Below are positions 55,695-64,000 of a stretch of DNA of 64,000 bases, piece by piece (the stretch's first letter is position 1; every line of letters begins with the position of its first letter). The position numbers and the translations under genes were made by a program. The DNA lies in the NCBI GenBank assembly GCA_934229785.1, contig CAKQEA010000001.1:124001-188000 (forward strand). Reading direction: 5' to 3'. The stretch is from an uncultured Anaeroplasmataceae bacterium (lineage in GTDB: Bacteria; Bacillota_I; Bacilli_A; Acholeplasmatales; Anaeroplasmataceae). The notes beneath the pieces were generated by a model. That model saw only the letters and a program-made list of their open reading frames with translations. It had not been told where the DNA came from and searched no databases.

Positions 55695-57443
55695 ATGGAA
55701 AATAAAAAAATATTATTGTCTTTAAAAAATGTTGTTGTTAAATTCCATGTACGTGGCAGAACATTAACAGCCATAAGAGGTGTATCGCTAGATATTTATG
55801 AAAATGAATCAATTGCTATTGTTGGTGAATCAGGTTCAGGAAAATCTGTATTAACTAAAACATTTGCTGGTATGCTTGATTCTAATGGTTATATTGATTC
55901 AGGAAGCATTATTTTAAATGATGATGAACTTCAAGATACAGTAGTTAAAAAAACATTTTTTACAAATAAAATATACAGTACAGTTTTAAAAGAGTTAAAC
56001 AAAAACTCAAAATTAGAATTTGGAGCAATTACATACAAAGAAATATTAGCATTGAAAAATGACAAAAAAGCTAAAATGGATTTGAGTAAAAATGAACACG
56101 AAGTAATTGATGAAGAAATTTATAATTTAAATTATGAGTACGTTGAAACCTTTAATCTTAAACAAACGTTAGATACTAAAAAAGAAAAGGATAAAATTAA
56201 CGAATGTAATGATAAACTTAAAAAGTTATCATATCAAATAAAAGAACTTGAAGATAAAAAGAAGATTTTAATTAAGCAACATAAAAAAGACTTAAAAGCA
56301 AACGCAGAATATTTAAATGAATATAACATTAAAATTAATGAATTAAAAAGTAAATATAGGCAAGAAATTAATCAGGAAATTTCATCAGATACAATTAAAC
56401 GTAATGAAAAAATTGCTAAAGAGGTATGTTTGTCTATTGGAAGATATGGTAATTTTCAAAGAAACATATTGTGTATAAAGCTTAATAGAGCTTTAAAAAA
56501 GGCGATGAGGTTTGGTGTTGATTTGTCGAATGAAGATTTATTAAATCAAGTTTTTGATACAGTTGCCTTTAGAGTTGCATATCTTGATGAAAATGAAAAA
56601 AAGTTTCATGGATATTGTAATCTAGATTTATCAAAGATAAAATATACAAAAGATTGGCAACAGATTCGTGGTTCACGTGTTGCAACGGTTTTTCAAGACC
56701 CAATGACATCGTTAAATCCTATTATTACTATTGGTAAACAAATAACATCTATTATTTTAAAACATCAGAAATGTTCAATTGCAGAAGCCCGAATTAGAGC
56801 AATAGAGTTGATGAAAAAAGTTGGAATAACAAATGCAGAAAAGCGTTTTGATGATTATCCATTTCAATATTCTGGTGGTATGAGACAACGTATTGTTATT
56901 GCTATTGCTTTATCCTGCCAACCCCAAATTTTAATTTGTGATGAGCCTACAACAGCACTAGATGTTACTATTCAAGCTCAAATTTTAAAGCTTATTAAAG
57001 ATTTACAAAAAGAATTTAATTATACGATTGTTTTTATTACTCATGATCTAGGTGTTGTTGCTAATGTTGCTGATCGTGTAGCAGTATTATATGCTGGGCA
57101 AATTGTAGAGCTTGGAACATGTGAGGATATTTTTTATGACCCACGTCATCCATATACATGGGCTTTATTGTCATCTTTACCACAACTTGCACAAAGAGGA
57201 ACAGAACTTTATTCTATTGCAGGTACACCACCATCATTGTATAATAAAATCATTGGTGATCCGTTTGCTCCAAGAAATCCTTACGTATTAAAAATAGATA
57301 CAATAAAGGATGCTCCAATGTTTAAAGTATCTGATACTCATTATGCAAAAACATGGTTGCTAGATCCAAGAGCACCAAAAATTAATAAGCCCGAGATTAT
57401 TCAAGATATTCATGAAAAATTAATGAAAGCATTTAATATTTAG
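55695..57443 (+). CDS. amiE: Oligopeptide ABC transporter ATPase, AmiE/OppD type, with a ~240-residue insertion
   Basis: A 582-residue ABC ATPase, against about 355 in streptococcal AmiE. Walker A GESGSGKS (44-51) and the Q-loop [11 protein letters not shown] (Gln334) are separated by an extra block at about 78-318, largely Lys/Glu/Asn-rich and with coiled-coil character at ~160-235. Downstream the signature YSGGMRQR and Walker [13 protein letters not shown] are intact. The C-terminus ([32 protein letters not shown]) is of the AmiE type and lacks the Cys motif of the other OppD. ATG 55695 follows AGAGGTGAT; the frame is open further upstream within amiD. Confidence 0.9.
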   Translation: MENKKILLSLKNVVVKFHVRGRTLTAIRGVSLDIYENESIAIVGESGSGKSVLTKTFAGMLDSNGYIDSGSIILNDDELQDTVVKKTFFTNKIYSTVLKELNKNSKLEFGAITYKEILALKNDKKAKMDLSKNEHEVIDEEIYNLNYEYVETFNLKQTLDTKKEKDKINECNDKLKKLSYQIKELEDKKKILIKQHKKDLKANAEYLNEYNIKINELKSKYRQEINQEISSDTIKRNEKIAKEVCLSIGRYGNFQRNILCIKLNRALKKAMRFGVDLSNEDLLNQVFDTVAFRVAYLDENEKKFHGYCNLDLSKIKYTKDWQQIRGSRVATVFQDPMTSLNPIITIGKQITSIILKHQKCSIAEARIRAIELMKKVGITNAEKRFDDYPFQYSGGMRQRIVIAIALSCQPQILICDEPTTALDVTIQAQILKLIKDLQKEFNYTIVFITHDLGVVANVADRVAVLYAGQIVELGTCEDIFYDPRHPYTWALLSSLPQLAQRGTELYSIAGTPPSLYNKIIGDPFAPRNPYVLKIDTIKDAPMFKVSDTHYAKTWLLDPRAPKINKPEIIQDIHEKLMKAFNI

Positions 57444-57454
57444 GAGGTGTAATT

Positions 57455-58798
57455 ATGAATGAAGAAGTAAATAATGAAATAAAAAAAGATGATACACCTT
57501 CAAAGAAAAGTGTTTTCCCAGAACATGGACCAATTGATCCTACAACTGGGAAGGAAATCCTTGTATCATTAAAAAATGTTGACATTACGTTTAATAAGGG
57601 TGATAATTCAGTTAAGGCCGTAAAAAATGCAACATTTGATATTTATAAAGGTGAAACATTCTCTCTTGTTGGAGAATCTGGTTCAGGAAAAACAACTATA
57701 GGTCGTGCAATAATTAGAATTAATAATTGCTCTAGTGGAGAGATAGACTATAAAGGTGTTAAAATTTCAGGTAAATTAAACCACAAGACTGATAGAGAAG
57801 TTATAAGAAATATTCAAATGGTATTCCAAGATCCGGCTGCCTCATTAAATGAACGTGCAACTGTTGAATATATTATTTCAGAGGGATTATATAATTTTAA
57901 ATTATATGAATCAGAAGCAGAACGTTATTCTAAAGTGGAAAACATGATTAAGGAGGTAGGATTACTTCCAGAACATTTAACACGTTATCCTCATGAATTA
58001 TCAGGAGGTCAACGTCAAAGAATTGGTTTAGCAAGAGCCTTTGTTATGGAACCTGAATTAATTATTGCTGATGAGCCAATATCTGCGCTAGATGTTTCAA
58101 TTCGTGCTCAGGTATTAAACCTTTTGAAAAAATTTCAACGTGAAAAAGGGTTAACATACTTATTTATTGCTCATGATCTATCAATTGTTAGATTTATTTC
58201 TGATAGAATAGGTGTTATTTACAAAGGTGATATTGTTGAAATTGCAGATGCAGAGGAATTGTTTGATTTTCCTTTACACCCTTATACAAAGTCATTGATT
58301 TCAGCAATTCCTATTCCTGATCCAAATTTGGAAAAACGTAAGGTTTTGTATACATATGATCCGACAATGCATGATTATAGCATTGATAAGCCACAACTAG
58401 TTGATATAGGTCATGGTCATTTAGTTTTCGGTAATGATAAAGAAATTAATGAATACAAAAAAATAAGAGAATCGGGTATTCATCCAAAATCTATAAAAAT
58501 TTTGGAAGAAGGAGAAAATGCCTCAATTCCAGAAAGTATGAATTCTAATATTAGTAATGAAGATGTCAAGGTATCTGATGATTTTGCTAGTATACCAATT
58601 CATGATTATGGAAGTATGTGGTATACTGTCATAGCTTTTTTCTTGCCAGTTTTAGGACTTATTGCTTTCTTGATATTTAAACATTTAAAATATTATAGAA
58701 GCTATAGAGCTACTAAAAAGGGAACTATTTATGGTTTTATAGTTCTAGGGGTAATAATAGTATTTTGGTTGATATGCTTGATAATATCTTTTTTTTAA
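57455..58798 (+). CDS. amiF: Oligopeptide ABC transporter ATPase, AmiF/OppF type, with C-terminal membrane extension
   Basis: A 447-residue protein whose first ~310 residues are a complete ABC ATPase: Walker A GESGSGKT (73-80), [11 protein letters not shown], signature LSGGQRQR (182-189), Walker [14 protein letters not shown] ~65-residue linker follows, then two hydrophobic helices (about 386-405 and 420-445) separated by a basic turn ([14 protein letters not shown]). AmiF proteins normally end after the ATPase domain. The reading frame through the junction is continuous, so this is a genuine fusion in the assembled sequence. The tail may tie the ATPase to the membrane independently of the permeases. 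Confidence 0.88.
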   Translation: MNEEVNNEIKKDDTPSKKSVFPEHGPIDPTTGKEILVSLKNVDITFNKGDNSVKAVKNATFDIYKGETFSLVGESGSGKTTIGRAIIRINNCSSGEIDYKGVKISGKLNHKTDREVIRNIQMVFQDPAASLNERATVEYIISEGLYNFKLYESEAERYSKVENMIKEVGLLPEHLTRYPHELSGGQRQRIGLARAFVMEPELIIADEPISALDVSIRAQVLNLLKKFQREKGLTYLFIAHDLSIVRFISDRIGVIYKGDIVEIADAEELFDFPLHPYTKSLISAIPIPDPNLEKRKVLYTYDPTMHDYSIDKPQLVDIGHGHLVFGNDKEINEYKKIRESGIHPKSIKILEEGENASIPESMNSNISNEDVKVSDDFASIPIHDYGSMWYTVIAFFLPVLGLIAFLIFKHLKYYRSYRATKKGTIYGFIVLGVIIVFWLICLIISFF

Positions 58799-58805
58799 AA
58801 ACATA

Positions 58806-58827
58806 AAGCTTAGCAAATGCTAAGCTT
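58806..58827. terminator. Short palindromic hairpin after the Ami operon
   Basis: AAGCTTAGC (58806-58814) and GCTAAGCTT (58819-58827) form a 9-bp perfect stem with an AAAT loop, eight bases after the amiF stop. No T tract follows on the plus strand, so as a terminator it would be weak; the next gene begins only 20 bases later and may be partly co-transcribed. Confidence 0.45.
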
Positions 58828-58847
58828 AAAATTTAATGGTGATGATT

Positions 58848-60074
58848 ATGAAGTACAAAAATGCTAAGCTTAAGCCTGTTGAAAAAATTGAATTAAACGA
58901 GAAAAATATAAAAATTAGAATTATTTTATTTATACTTTCTTTTTGTGTAATAATAGCATCAGTTGTAGGAATGATAATTGGGTTAAATAAAAAAGATAGT
59001 GGTTGGAGTGAAATTAATGCTAATCCTATGAGTGAATATTCGTGTGCAGATGATTTTGTTTTTTATTATAATTTAGGACTAAATGAATTAGATAGTAAAA
59101 CAGAAGAAAAATTGATTTCAGCAGAATATACTAAAGCTATAGAATATTCCTACAAGCTATTAAACAAATATAAAGAATATCAAGATATAAAGAATTTATA
59201 TTATATAAACAATCATCCAAATGAAGAAATTGAAGTTGATGAATATTTATACGATAGCTTAAAAATGGTTTCTAGCAGTTCATATCTTATTTATACATCA
59301 CCAATTGTTGATATGTATGAGGCATTATTTTCTGCACCAACAGATTTAGATGCTTCAAAACTAAATCCAAAAATAAATGAAAATTTAAAAGAATTGTATT
59401 TAAAAATATGCTCTTTTATCAATGATAAAGAAAAGATTGAATTAAGATTTTTAGGTAATAATAAGATATATTTGTATGTGTCTGATGAGTATGATAGTTT
59501 TTTAAAAGAAAATGAAATTGTTGGTTATATTGATTTTTCATTTTTTAAGAATGCAGTTATTATTGATTATGTAGCAAAACAACTTAGTAGTCAAAATTAC
59601 ACATATGGCTACATATCTTCATATGATGGTTACTCGATTAATTTAAATGATAGTGGAAATTATCCATTTGAACAGACTGTTTTAGCCCAAAGTAATACAT
59701 CATATACTGAGGCTGCCTCAATTGATTTTGTAGGATCTATTTCAGTTGTTCAATATAGGAGCTTTCTATATTTTGAAAATGATAGTGTTAGAATGAGAAA
59801 ATTAAATGGAGAAGTTTTTTCTTTGTATTTTGATGAAAGTGATGGGATTAATAAATACTCTAAAGATATGATTACTTTTTATTCTAAAAATTTATCATGC
59901 TTGGAAATTACCTTAGCAACTTATAAGCAATTTATTAAAAGTACATATTCTGATGCTTTTTATGATGAAATTGATTTTATATATGTTGAAAATTATGATA
60001 TAAAGTATTCTGATTCAAATATAAAATTTAACAAAATTAATTATGGTTATAGAGGTGTATTGTTAAATGATTGA
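58848..60074 (+). CDS. Membrane-anchored protein, possibly a degenerate ApbE-fold protein
   Basis: A 408-residue protein with one N-terminal helix (about 27-50) and an extracytoplasmic body, no lipobox. I do not recognise it firmly. The order of features recalls ApbE FMN-transferases: a NLYYINNHPNEEIEVDEYLYDSLK segment with a long helix and SPIVDMYEALF, then FFKNAVIIDYVAKQL and GYISSYDGYSINL. The catalytic and flavin-binding residues of ApbE are not evident. If the relation holds, it would be a catalytically dead member. GGTGAT just before ATG 58848 supports this start over the two upstream in-frame ATGs. It overlaps the following gene by eight bases. Confidence 0.55.
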   Translation: MKYKNAKLKPVEKIELNEKNIKIRIILFILSFCVIIASVVGMIIGLNKKDSGWSEINANPMSEYSCADDFVFYYNLGLNELDSKTEEKLISAEYTKAIEYSYKLLNKYKEYQDIKNLYYINNHPNEEIEVDEYLYDSLKMVSSSSYLIYTSPIVDMYEALFSAPTDLDASKLNPKINENLKELYLKICSFINDKEKIELRFLGNNKIYLYVSDEYDSFLKENEIVGYIDFSFFKNAVIIDYVAKQLSSQNYTYGYISSYDGYSINLNDSGNYPFEQTVLAQSNTSYTEAASIDFVGSISVVQYRSFLYFENDSVRMRKLNGEVFSLYFDESDGINKYSKDMITFYSKNLSCLEITLATYKQFIKSTYSDAFYDEIDFIYVENYDIKYSDSNIKFNKINYGYRGVLLND

Positions 60075-60384
60075 AAGAAATAAAAAATTAATTATAGCTC
60101 TATCGGTATATTTTATTTTAACATTTTTACTTCCATTACCATTTGTATTAATTTTTGATAGAACAGACATTATGGGAATATCAAGCATAATATCTACGCT
60201 TCTTATTTTATTATTTATTAATGGCAGAACGGGATTAAATTTAAAATATAGATTTAAAGAAGAGTATTTATCTAAAAAAAAGAAGGAACAAAAAATAAGT
60301 TATATTGAAGCACAAAGAATATTATGGATTTTTTTCTTAATCATGTTAATCATAACGTTTATAGTTTGTTGTGTATTTTTCTAA
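60067..60384 (+). CDS. Small three-helix membrane protein, unknown function
   Basis: A 105-residue protein with hydrophobic helices at about 8-30, 34-52 and 83-104 and a strongly basic loop between the second and third (EYLSKKKKEQK). It overlaps the ApbE-like gene by eight bases, indicating joint translation, and is followed by a terminator. No family recognised; it may be a membrane partner of the upstream protein. Confidence 0.6.
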   Translation: MIERNKKLIIALSVYFILTFLLPLPFVLIFDRTDIMGISSIISTLLILLFINGRTGLNLKYRFKEEYLSKKKKEQKISYIEAQRILWIFFLIMLIITFIVCCVFF

Positions 60385-60390
60385 AAAAAT

Positions 60391-60414
60391 AAAAGGTCAC
60401 ATTTGTGGCCTTTT
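60391..60414. terminator. Bidirectional terminator between convergent genes
   Basis: AAAAGGTCAC (60391-60400) pairs with GTGGCCTTTT (60405-60414), one G-U, loop ATTT. It is flanked by A-rich sequence on the left and T-rich on the right, so it can serve both the 60067 gene and the minus-strand CYTH gene, whose stop codon it overlaps. Confidence 0.8.
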
Positions 60415-60958
60415 ACTTATTTCTATAATCATATGCTCTTTTACTTTTACGAATTGATTCAACATAATCAATATTATGAGATCCTAAGAATTGCTTAAAA
60501 TCATTTAAACCTTCCTTGACATCATCAACCTCATATTCAATTTCATAATCTACATGATTATAATATTCACTCTTATCTAAAAATAATGTTCCATTTTTAT
60601 ATGGAGTAGATGCTCTATATGTTGTTAGTTCAGCAATGTTTTTAACAAAATAAGGTAAACCAATGATAGAAGCGTCAAGACCATTAGCTAACCAGTCTTG
60701 GGCCTTTTCCTTGTTGATTAAAAGATGTGTTTCGTCTGCCCCAACATTAGCACGTGTTTTCTTTGTAAGCTTATAATTGTTACCCTTTTGACGAATTCTT
60801 AAAACAGTCATTTCATTCATAAGCTTAGTGTCTTCAGTGTCAAAATAATAATTTGTTTGAGAAAAAATATTATTTTCTAATTCAAATTCTTTTAGTAGCT
60901 CTAAATACTTTTCTTCAGTTATAAATGTTTTAAATTCAATTTCCTTATTATTTGTCAT
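60413..60958 (-). CDS. CYTH-domain protein (YjbK-like)
   Basis: A 181-residue single-domain CYTH protein of the triphosphate-tunnel metalloenzyme superfamily. It opens with EIEFK (residues 6-10), the ExExK signature, and carries the further strands YYFDTEDTKL, LRIRQKGNNYKLTKK and FLDKSEY whose charged side chains line the tunnel. The start is ATG at 60956-60958 with AAGGTGAG just upstream; the longer frame would add a non-conserved 19-residue leader. In Bacillus the homologue yjbK is near the NAD kinase gene, as here. Likely an inorganic triphosphate or polyphosphate-type hydrolase; substrate unknown. Confidence 0.85.
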   Translation of the reverse strand: MTNNKEIEFKTFITEEKYLELLKEFELENNIFSQTNYYFDTEDTKLMNEMTVLRIRQKGNNYKLTKKTRANVGADETHLLINKEKAQDWLANGLDASIIGLPYFVKNIAELTTYRASTPYKNGTLFLDKSEYYNHVDYEIEYEVDDVKEGLNDFKQFLGSHNIDYVESIRKSKRAYDYRNK

Positions 60959-60986
60959 ATCTCTCACCTTAAAAATACTTAGTATT

Positions 60987-61015
60987 ATTATCTTATATTT
61001 ATGGATAAAAATCAA
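60987..61015 (-). promoter_or_regulatory. Promoter of the CYTH gene
   Basis: Read on the minus strand: TTGATT (complement of 61010-61015), 17-base spacer, GATAAT (complement of 60987-60992). It is placed correctly upstream of the ribosome site and ATG of the CYTH gene. Confidence 0.6.
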
Positions 61016-61089
61016 GACTTATGATAAAATATGTTTATACTTTTGTAATAAATATGTATAGACATTAATTATAATTGAGGTGTTTATTT

Positions 61090-61866
61090 GTGCGTTATTG
61101 TATAATTACAAGAAATGATGAAAAATCAAATCAGATTGGAAATGAAATTAAACCCAAAATTAATTTAATTTATGATGATGTTACCCCAAACTATGTTATA
61201 GCTATTGGTGGAGATGGTACTATTTTAAAAGCAACTCACTCTTATCCAAATTCTATAATATTTGGAATTCATACTGGACATTTGGGCTTTTTTGCTAATT
61301 ATTCTATTGATGAAATTGAAATATTAATAGATGATATAAATAATAAGAGCTTTAATGTCGATAAGATTGATTTATTATCTTGTAAGATTAATGATGCAGA
61401 TGGTGGTGTTATTTATGGTAGTGCAATTAATGAAATAACAGTTGTAACTCCACCTAGAACATTGATATTAGATGTTTTTATTGATGATGAATATTTTGAA
61501 AAATTTAGAGGAACTGGTTTTTGTATTTCAACACCATCAGGATCAACTGCCTATAATAAATCACTTCATGGAAGTGTGATTGATTCATCACTTAAGATTA
61601 TGCAGCTAACAGAAATAGCTGGAATAAATTCAAATGCTTATCGTACGCTTTCATCCCCTCTTGTTTTATCTTCAAATAGAAGAATAAAGCTTGATGCTGA
61701 AAAACCACAGGATGTTTTTATAACTATCGATCATTTATCATATAATGTAAATAATTTTAAGAATATTGAAATTTTTTATGATGGTAATAGTATTAGGATG
61801 GCATATCACAATCATGAAAGCTTTTTAAAAAGAATAAATAGAACTTTTTTAATTTCGCAGGAATAG
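61090..61866 (+). CDS. nadK: NAD kinase
   Basis: Phosphorylates NAD to NADP in the cytoplasm. The 258-residue protein has GGDGTILKA (Gly40-Ala48, with Asp42 of the GGDG motif), TGHLGFF, NEIT and the nucleotide-binding TPSGSTAYNKSLHG. The start is taken at GTG 61090, seven bases after GAGGTG (61077-61082); an in-frame TTG at 61075 overlaps that ribosome site. The typical N-terminal phosphate region is short but complete. Divergent from the CYTH gene and followed closely by the lipoprotein protease gene. Confidence 0.94.
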   Translation: MRYCIITRNDEKSNQIGNEIKPKINLIYDDVTPNYVIAIGGDGTILKATHSYPNSIIFGIHTGHLGFFANYSIDEIEILIDDINNKSFNVDKIDLLSCKINDADGGVIYGSAINEITVVTPPRTLILDVFIDDEYFEKFRGTGFCISTPSGSTAYNKSLHGSVIDSSLKIMQLTEIAGINSNAYRTLSSPLVLSSNRRIKLDAEKPQDVFITIDHLSYNVNNFKNIEIFYDGNSIRMAYHNHESFLKRINRTFLISQE

Positions 61867-61875
61867 AGGGATAAA

Positions 61876-62883
61876 ATGAAACTTAAAAGGATTTTTAACT
61901 TTATATTGCTTATTTTTATGCTTTTTACACTTTCGTCATGCTTTAGTAATGATATAATAGGCCCAAATACCAATGGTGAATATTTTTCTAGTAAAACCTA
62001 TAGAGTTACATTTATTTACAATAACAATTCTCCAAATACTGTTGTAGATGTGAAGGAAGGTAGTACTGTTTCTGCGGTTGAAGATCCGATAAAAACAAAT
62101 TATAATTTTGTAGGATGGTATACAAATTATAATTTTAGTGAGAAATATGATTTTTCAAAAAGCGTAAATAATAATTTGACCTTATATGCAAAATATGAAA
62201 TAGATGCAAAAACAATCACAAATAAAATATCAACAGATTTAATTAAAGGAATTGTGAAGATATATAATAAATGCTATAACAAAACATTTTTTGGCAATGA
62301 AAAAGATGTAATTACAGGACAAGGCTCGGGATTTTGTTTTTATGAAAATCAAGGTGTATATTACACAATAACAAATTGCCATGTTGCAGTTAAAAATCCT
62401 TCATCTAGCTATCAAGAATATACGATTGAAGATTATCAAGGTAATACTTATAAGGGATATTTATATGAAAATCCAAATTCAAAATTGTTTGGTATAGATG
62501 CTACATATGATTTAGCTTGCTTGTATTTTTTTGCTGGTTCAACAAATGTTAAAGAACTAAATATTGCTTCTAAAAATCTTTCAGTTAATGAAGATGTTAT
62601 ATCACTTGGTGCGCCAAATGGACAATCAAATACAATTACATATGGAAAAATTCAAAAGTATGGACAAGTAAAATTAGATTGTGAAAGCTATCAAAGTAAT
62701 GTGACTTTTGATGTTGCTATTCATAATGCTTATATAAATCATGGATCAAGTGGTGGACCATTACTAGATGCAAATTTAAATGTTATTGGTGTTAATTATG
62801 GCGGATCTGAAGCTGGTAATATTGGATCTGCTATACCGGCTGAAAAATTAATTGAATTTATAAATAAATATTTAAGAAGTTAA
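61876..62883 (+). CDS. HtrA-like trypsin-fold serine protease lipoprotein with InlB B-repeat
   Basis: A 335-residue lipoprotein with lipobox LSSC (Cys22). Residues ~42-110 are one InlB/Flg_new B-repeat (NYNFVGWYTN, NLTLYAKY). Residues ~120-335 are an S1C/HtrA-type protease domain with a complete triad: His169 in TITNCHV, Asp212 in YDLACLYF, Ser292 in GSSGGPLL. There is no PDZ domain. AGAGGG precedes ATG 61876, nine bases after nadK. It is probably a surface-exposed housekeeping or processing protease attached to the membrane by lipid, the B-repeat acting as spacer or binding module. Confidence 0.88.
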   Translation: MKLKRIFNFILLIFMLFTLSSCFSNDIIGPNTNGEYFSSKTYRVTFIYNNNSPNTVVDVKEGSTVSAVEDPIKTNYNFVGWYTNYNFSEKYDFSKSVNNNLTLYAKYEIDAKTITNKISTDLIKGIVKIYNKCYNKTFFGNEKDVITGQGSGFCFYENQGVYYTITNCHVAVKNPSSSYQEYTIEDYQGNTYKGYLYENPNSKLFGIDATYDLACLYFFAGSTNVKELNIASKNLSVNEDVISLGAPNGQSNTITYGKIQKYGQVKLDCESYQSNVTFDVAIHNAYINHGSSGGPLLDANLNVIGVNYGGSEAGNIGSAIPAEKLIEFINKYLRS

Positions 62884-62924
62884 AAACAGCCTTTTACCAT
62901 TAAAATTGGTAAAAGGCTGTTTTT
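62882..62924. terminator. Strong bidirectional terminator
   Basis: A perfect 18-bp stem: 62882-62899 (AAAAACAGCCTTTTACCA) pairs with 62907-62924. T runs on the right and A runs on the left allow termination in both directions, serving the lipoprotein protease and clpP. Confidence 0.92.
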
Positions 62925-62925
62925 G

Positions 62926-63504
62926 TTATATCTTTTTTTTCATGATTTCATCAATTATTCCGTAAGCTAATGCTTCATCAGCAGACATATAATTATCTCT
63001 TTCAGTGTCATGCTCAATTTCTTCAATTGTCTTTTTTGTATTATTTGCAAGCATTTGATTCATTTTTTCTTTAATATTTAATAAGCGTTTTGCTTGAATA
63101 TCAATATCACTTACAACTCCTTGCATACCACCATATGGTTGATGAATCATAATTTCACTATTAGGTAGTGCATATCTTTTTCCTGTAGCTGATGATAATA
63201 GAAATGCAGCCATTGACATAGCAATTCCTACACAAACTGTATTAACTTGTGAATTAATGAAGTGTATTGTATCATAAATAGCTAATCCAGAGGAAATAGA
63301 ACCACCAGGTGAATTGATGTAAATCCAAATGTTTTTTGTTTCAATTGAATCTAAATAAAGTAATTCAGATATTACAATTTGGGCAATATCATCGTTAATT
63401 TCCCCACTTAAAAGAATAATTCTATCCTTTAATAATCTTGAATAAATGTCGTAGCCACGTTCACCGTTGCCAGTATTTTCTAAAATATATGGTATATAAT
63501 TCAT
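62926..63504 (-). CDS. clpP: ATP-dependent Clp protease proteolytic subunit
   Basis: Tetradecameric cytosolic serine protease working with ClpX/ClpC-type unfoldases. The 192-residue length is typical and the triad falls where expected: Ser97 (AMSMAAF), His121 (IMIHQPYGG), Asp170 (ERDNYMSADEA). YINSPGG (residues 62-68) forms the oxyanion-side loop. On the minus strand AAAGGAAA lies shortly before the ATG. The N-terminal processing region is short. Convergent with the protease gene and divergent from gap. Confidence 0.96.
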   Translation of the reverse strand: MNYIPYILENTGNGERGYDIYSRLLKDRIILLSGEINDDIAQIVISELLYLDSIETKNIWIYINSPGGSISSGLAIYDTIHFINSQVNTVCVGIAMSMAAFLLSSATGKRYALPNSEIMIHQPYGGMQGVVSDIDIQAKRLLNIKEKMNQMLANNTKKTIEEIEHDTERDNYMSADEALAYGIIDEIMKKKI

Positions 63505-63537
63505 TTTTTATTTCCTTTCTAAACACTTAAATTATAT

Positions 63538-63552
63538 TAAAAACGTTTACAT
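63538..63552. promoter_or_regulatory. Possible cre (CcpA) site between clpP and gap
   Basis: TAAAAACGTTTACAT; its complement ATGTAAACGTTTTTA fits the cre consensus WTGNAANCGNWNNCW at all fixed positions but one. It lies upstream of the gap promoter and near the expected clpP promoter region, so it could affect either. Prediction from sequence only. Confidence 0.35.
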
Positions 63553-63584
63553 AAAATTGTTTTATTTTGTCATAGTTAAAAATA

Positions 63585-63613
63585 TTGATAAAAAAATTTT
63601 ATGGTGGTAAAAT
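63585..63613 (+). promoter_or_regulatory. Promoter of gap
   Basis: TTGATA (63585-63590), 17-base spacer, TAAAAT (63608-63613). ATG 63662 follows after about 40 bases of leader with AGGAGG at 63645-63650. Confidence 0.6.
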
Positions 63614-63661
63614 AATGATGATGTAAAAATCATATTACAAATTTAGGAGGAATTTTTAATT

Positions 63662-64000
63662 ATGGCTAACACTAAAGTAGCAATCAATGGATTTGGTCGT
63701 ATTGGTCGTTTAGCATTCAGACAAATGTTTGGTGCAGAGGGTTATGATGTTGTAGCAATCAACGATTTAACTGCTCCAGAAATGCTTGCTAATCTATTAA
63801 AGTACGATACAGCACAAGGTGGATATTGTGGAAGAATCGGTGAGAATCTTCATACAGTTGAAGCTGGTGAAAATTACATCGTAGTAGATGGAAAGAAAAT
63901 CACAATTTATAAGGAAGCAGATGCAAATAATTTACCTTGGGGTGAATTAGGTGTAGATGTTGTTCTTGAATGTACAGGTTTCTATACAAAGAAGGAAAAG
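63662..64000 (+). CDS. gap: Glyceraldehyde-3-phosphate dehydrogenase, N-terminal part (runs off window)
   Basis: Glycolytic NAD-dependent oxidation of glyceraldehyde 3-phosphate. The first 113 residues are present with the NAD-binding [17 protein letters not shown] and the conserved [11 protein letters not shown] and [12 protein letters not shown] stretches; the active-site Cys lies beyond the window. A strong ribosome site (AGGAGG) precedes the ATG. Codons look highly optimised, as expected for an abundant enzyme. No stop in frame before the window end. Confidence 0.95.
   Translation, partial: MANTKVAINGFGRIGRLAFRQMFGAEGYDVVAINDLTAPEMLANLLKYDTAQGGYCGRIGENLHTVEAGENYIVVDGKKITIYKEADANNLPWGELGVDVVLECTGFYTKKEK

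Noticed and set aside
61020..61089. Promoter for nadK (TATAAT at 61070-61075)
   Set aside because: The hexamer is only about 15 bases from the GTG start and overlaps the ribosome site region, with no -35 hexamer at proper spacing. Not reported as a feature.
1..64000. Mollicute genetic code (TGA as Trp)
   Set aside because: Several genes end in TGA at positions where family members end, and conserved Trp positions are TGG.

Overview
The window is a 64 kb piece of a very AT-rich, low-GC Gram-positive chromosome. TGA is used as a stop (for example hisB, oppC and miaB) and Trp is TGG, so this is the standard bacterial code and not a Mycoplasma-type one. AGGAGG-like ribosome binding sites, TTGACA-17-TATAAT promoters, lipobox lipoproteins, Ami/Opp transporters, the miaB-ricA pair and a CYTH/NAD-kinase neighbourhood point to the Bacilli side of Firmicutes. 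The many BspA-type leucine-rich-repeat surface proteins suggest an uncultured, probably gut-associated lineage (Erysipelotrichia/RF39-like). That placement is inference.

Layout. 1-4760: the end of a histidine operon, hisD(partial)-hisC-hisB-hisH-hisA-hisF-hisIE, closed by a terminator. 5142-37460: one long unidirectional gene train behind one clear promoter. It encodes a DUF4175-like membrane protein, a MoxR ATPase, a DUF58 protein, two membrane VWA proteins, a BspA-LRR lipoprotein, a giant beta-repeat lipoprotein, a 2474-residue membrane-anchored subtilase carrying LRRs, an InlB-repeat lipoprotein, a complete oligopeptide ABC importer (A-B-C-D-F) and a small membrane protein, ending in a nested terminator. 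37615-48656: a consensus promoter followed by a 2984-residue LRR lipoprotein and a smaller paralogue that starts with TTG.

48875-50762: miaB and a ricA/YmcA-like gene, ended by a very long hairpin. 50888-58827: a second, Ami-type peptide importer. Its binding protein appears to be circularly permuted, its OppD/AmiE has a ~240-residue insertion, and its OppF/AmiF has a C-terminal two-helix membrane extension. 58848-60384: two membrane proteins of unclear role, the first perhaps a degenerate ApbE-fold protein. 60413-62883: a CYTH protein (minus strand), NAD kinase and an HtrA-like lipoprotein protease. 62926-64000: clpP (minus strand) and the start of gap.

How it fits together (inference): the 32 kb train and the two Opp/Ami systems look like a surface nutrient-capture programme. 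Large adhesive LRR/InlB lipoproteins bind polymers or host material, the surface subtilase cuts protein, and the Opp importers take up peptides. The MoxR/DUF58/VWA module at the head of the operon may assemble or remodel the envelope proteins. The strongest unusual observation is the order of segments in the binding protein at 50949-53078: the part that normally closes a family-5 binding protein sits directly behind the signal peptide, and the gene ends where that part would begin.
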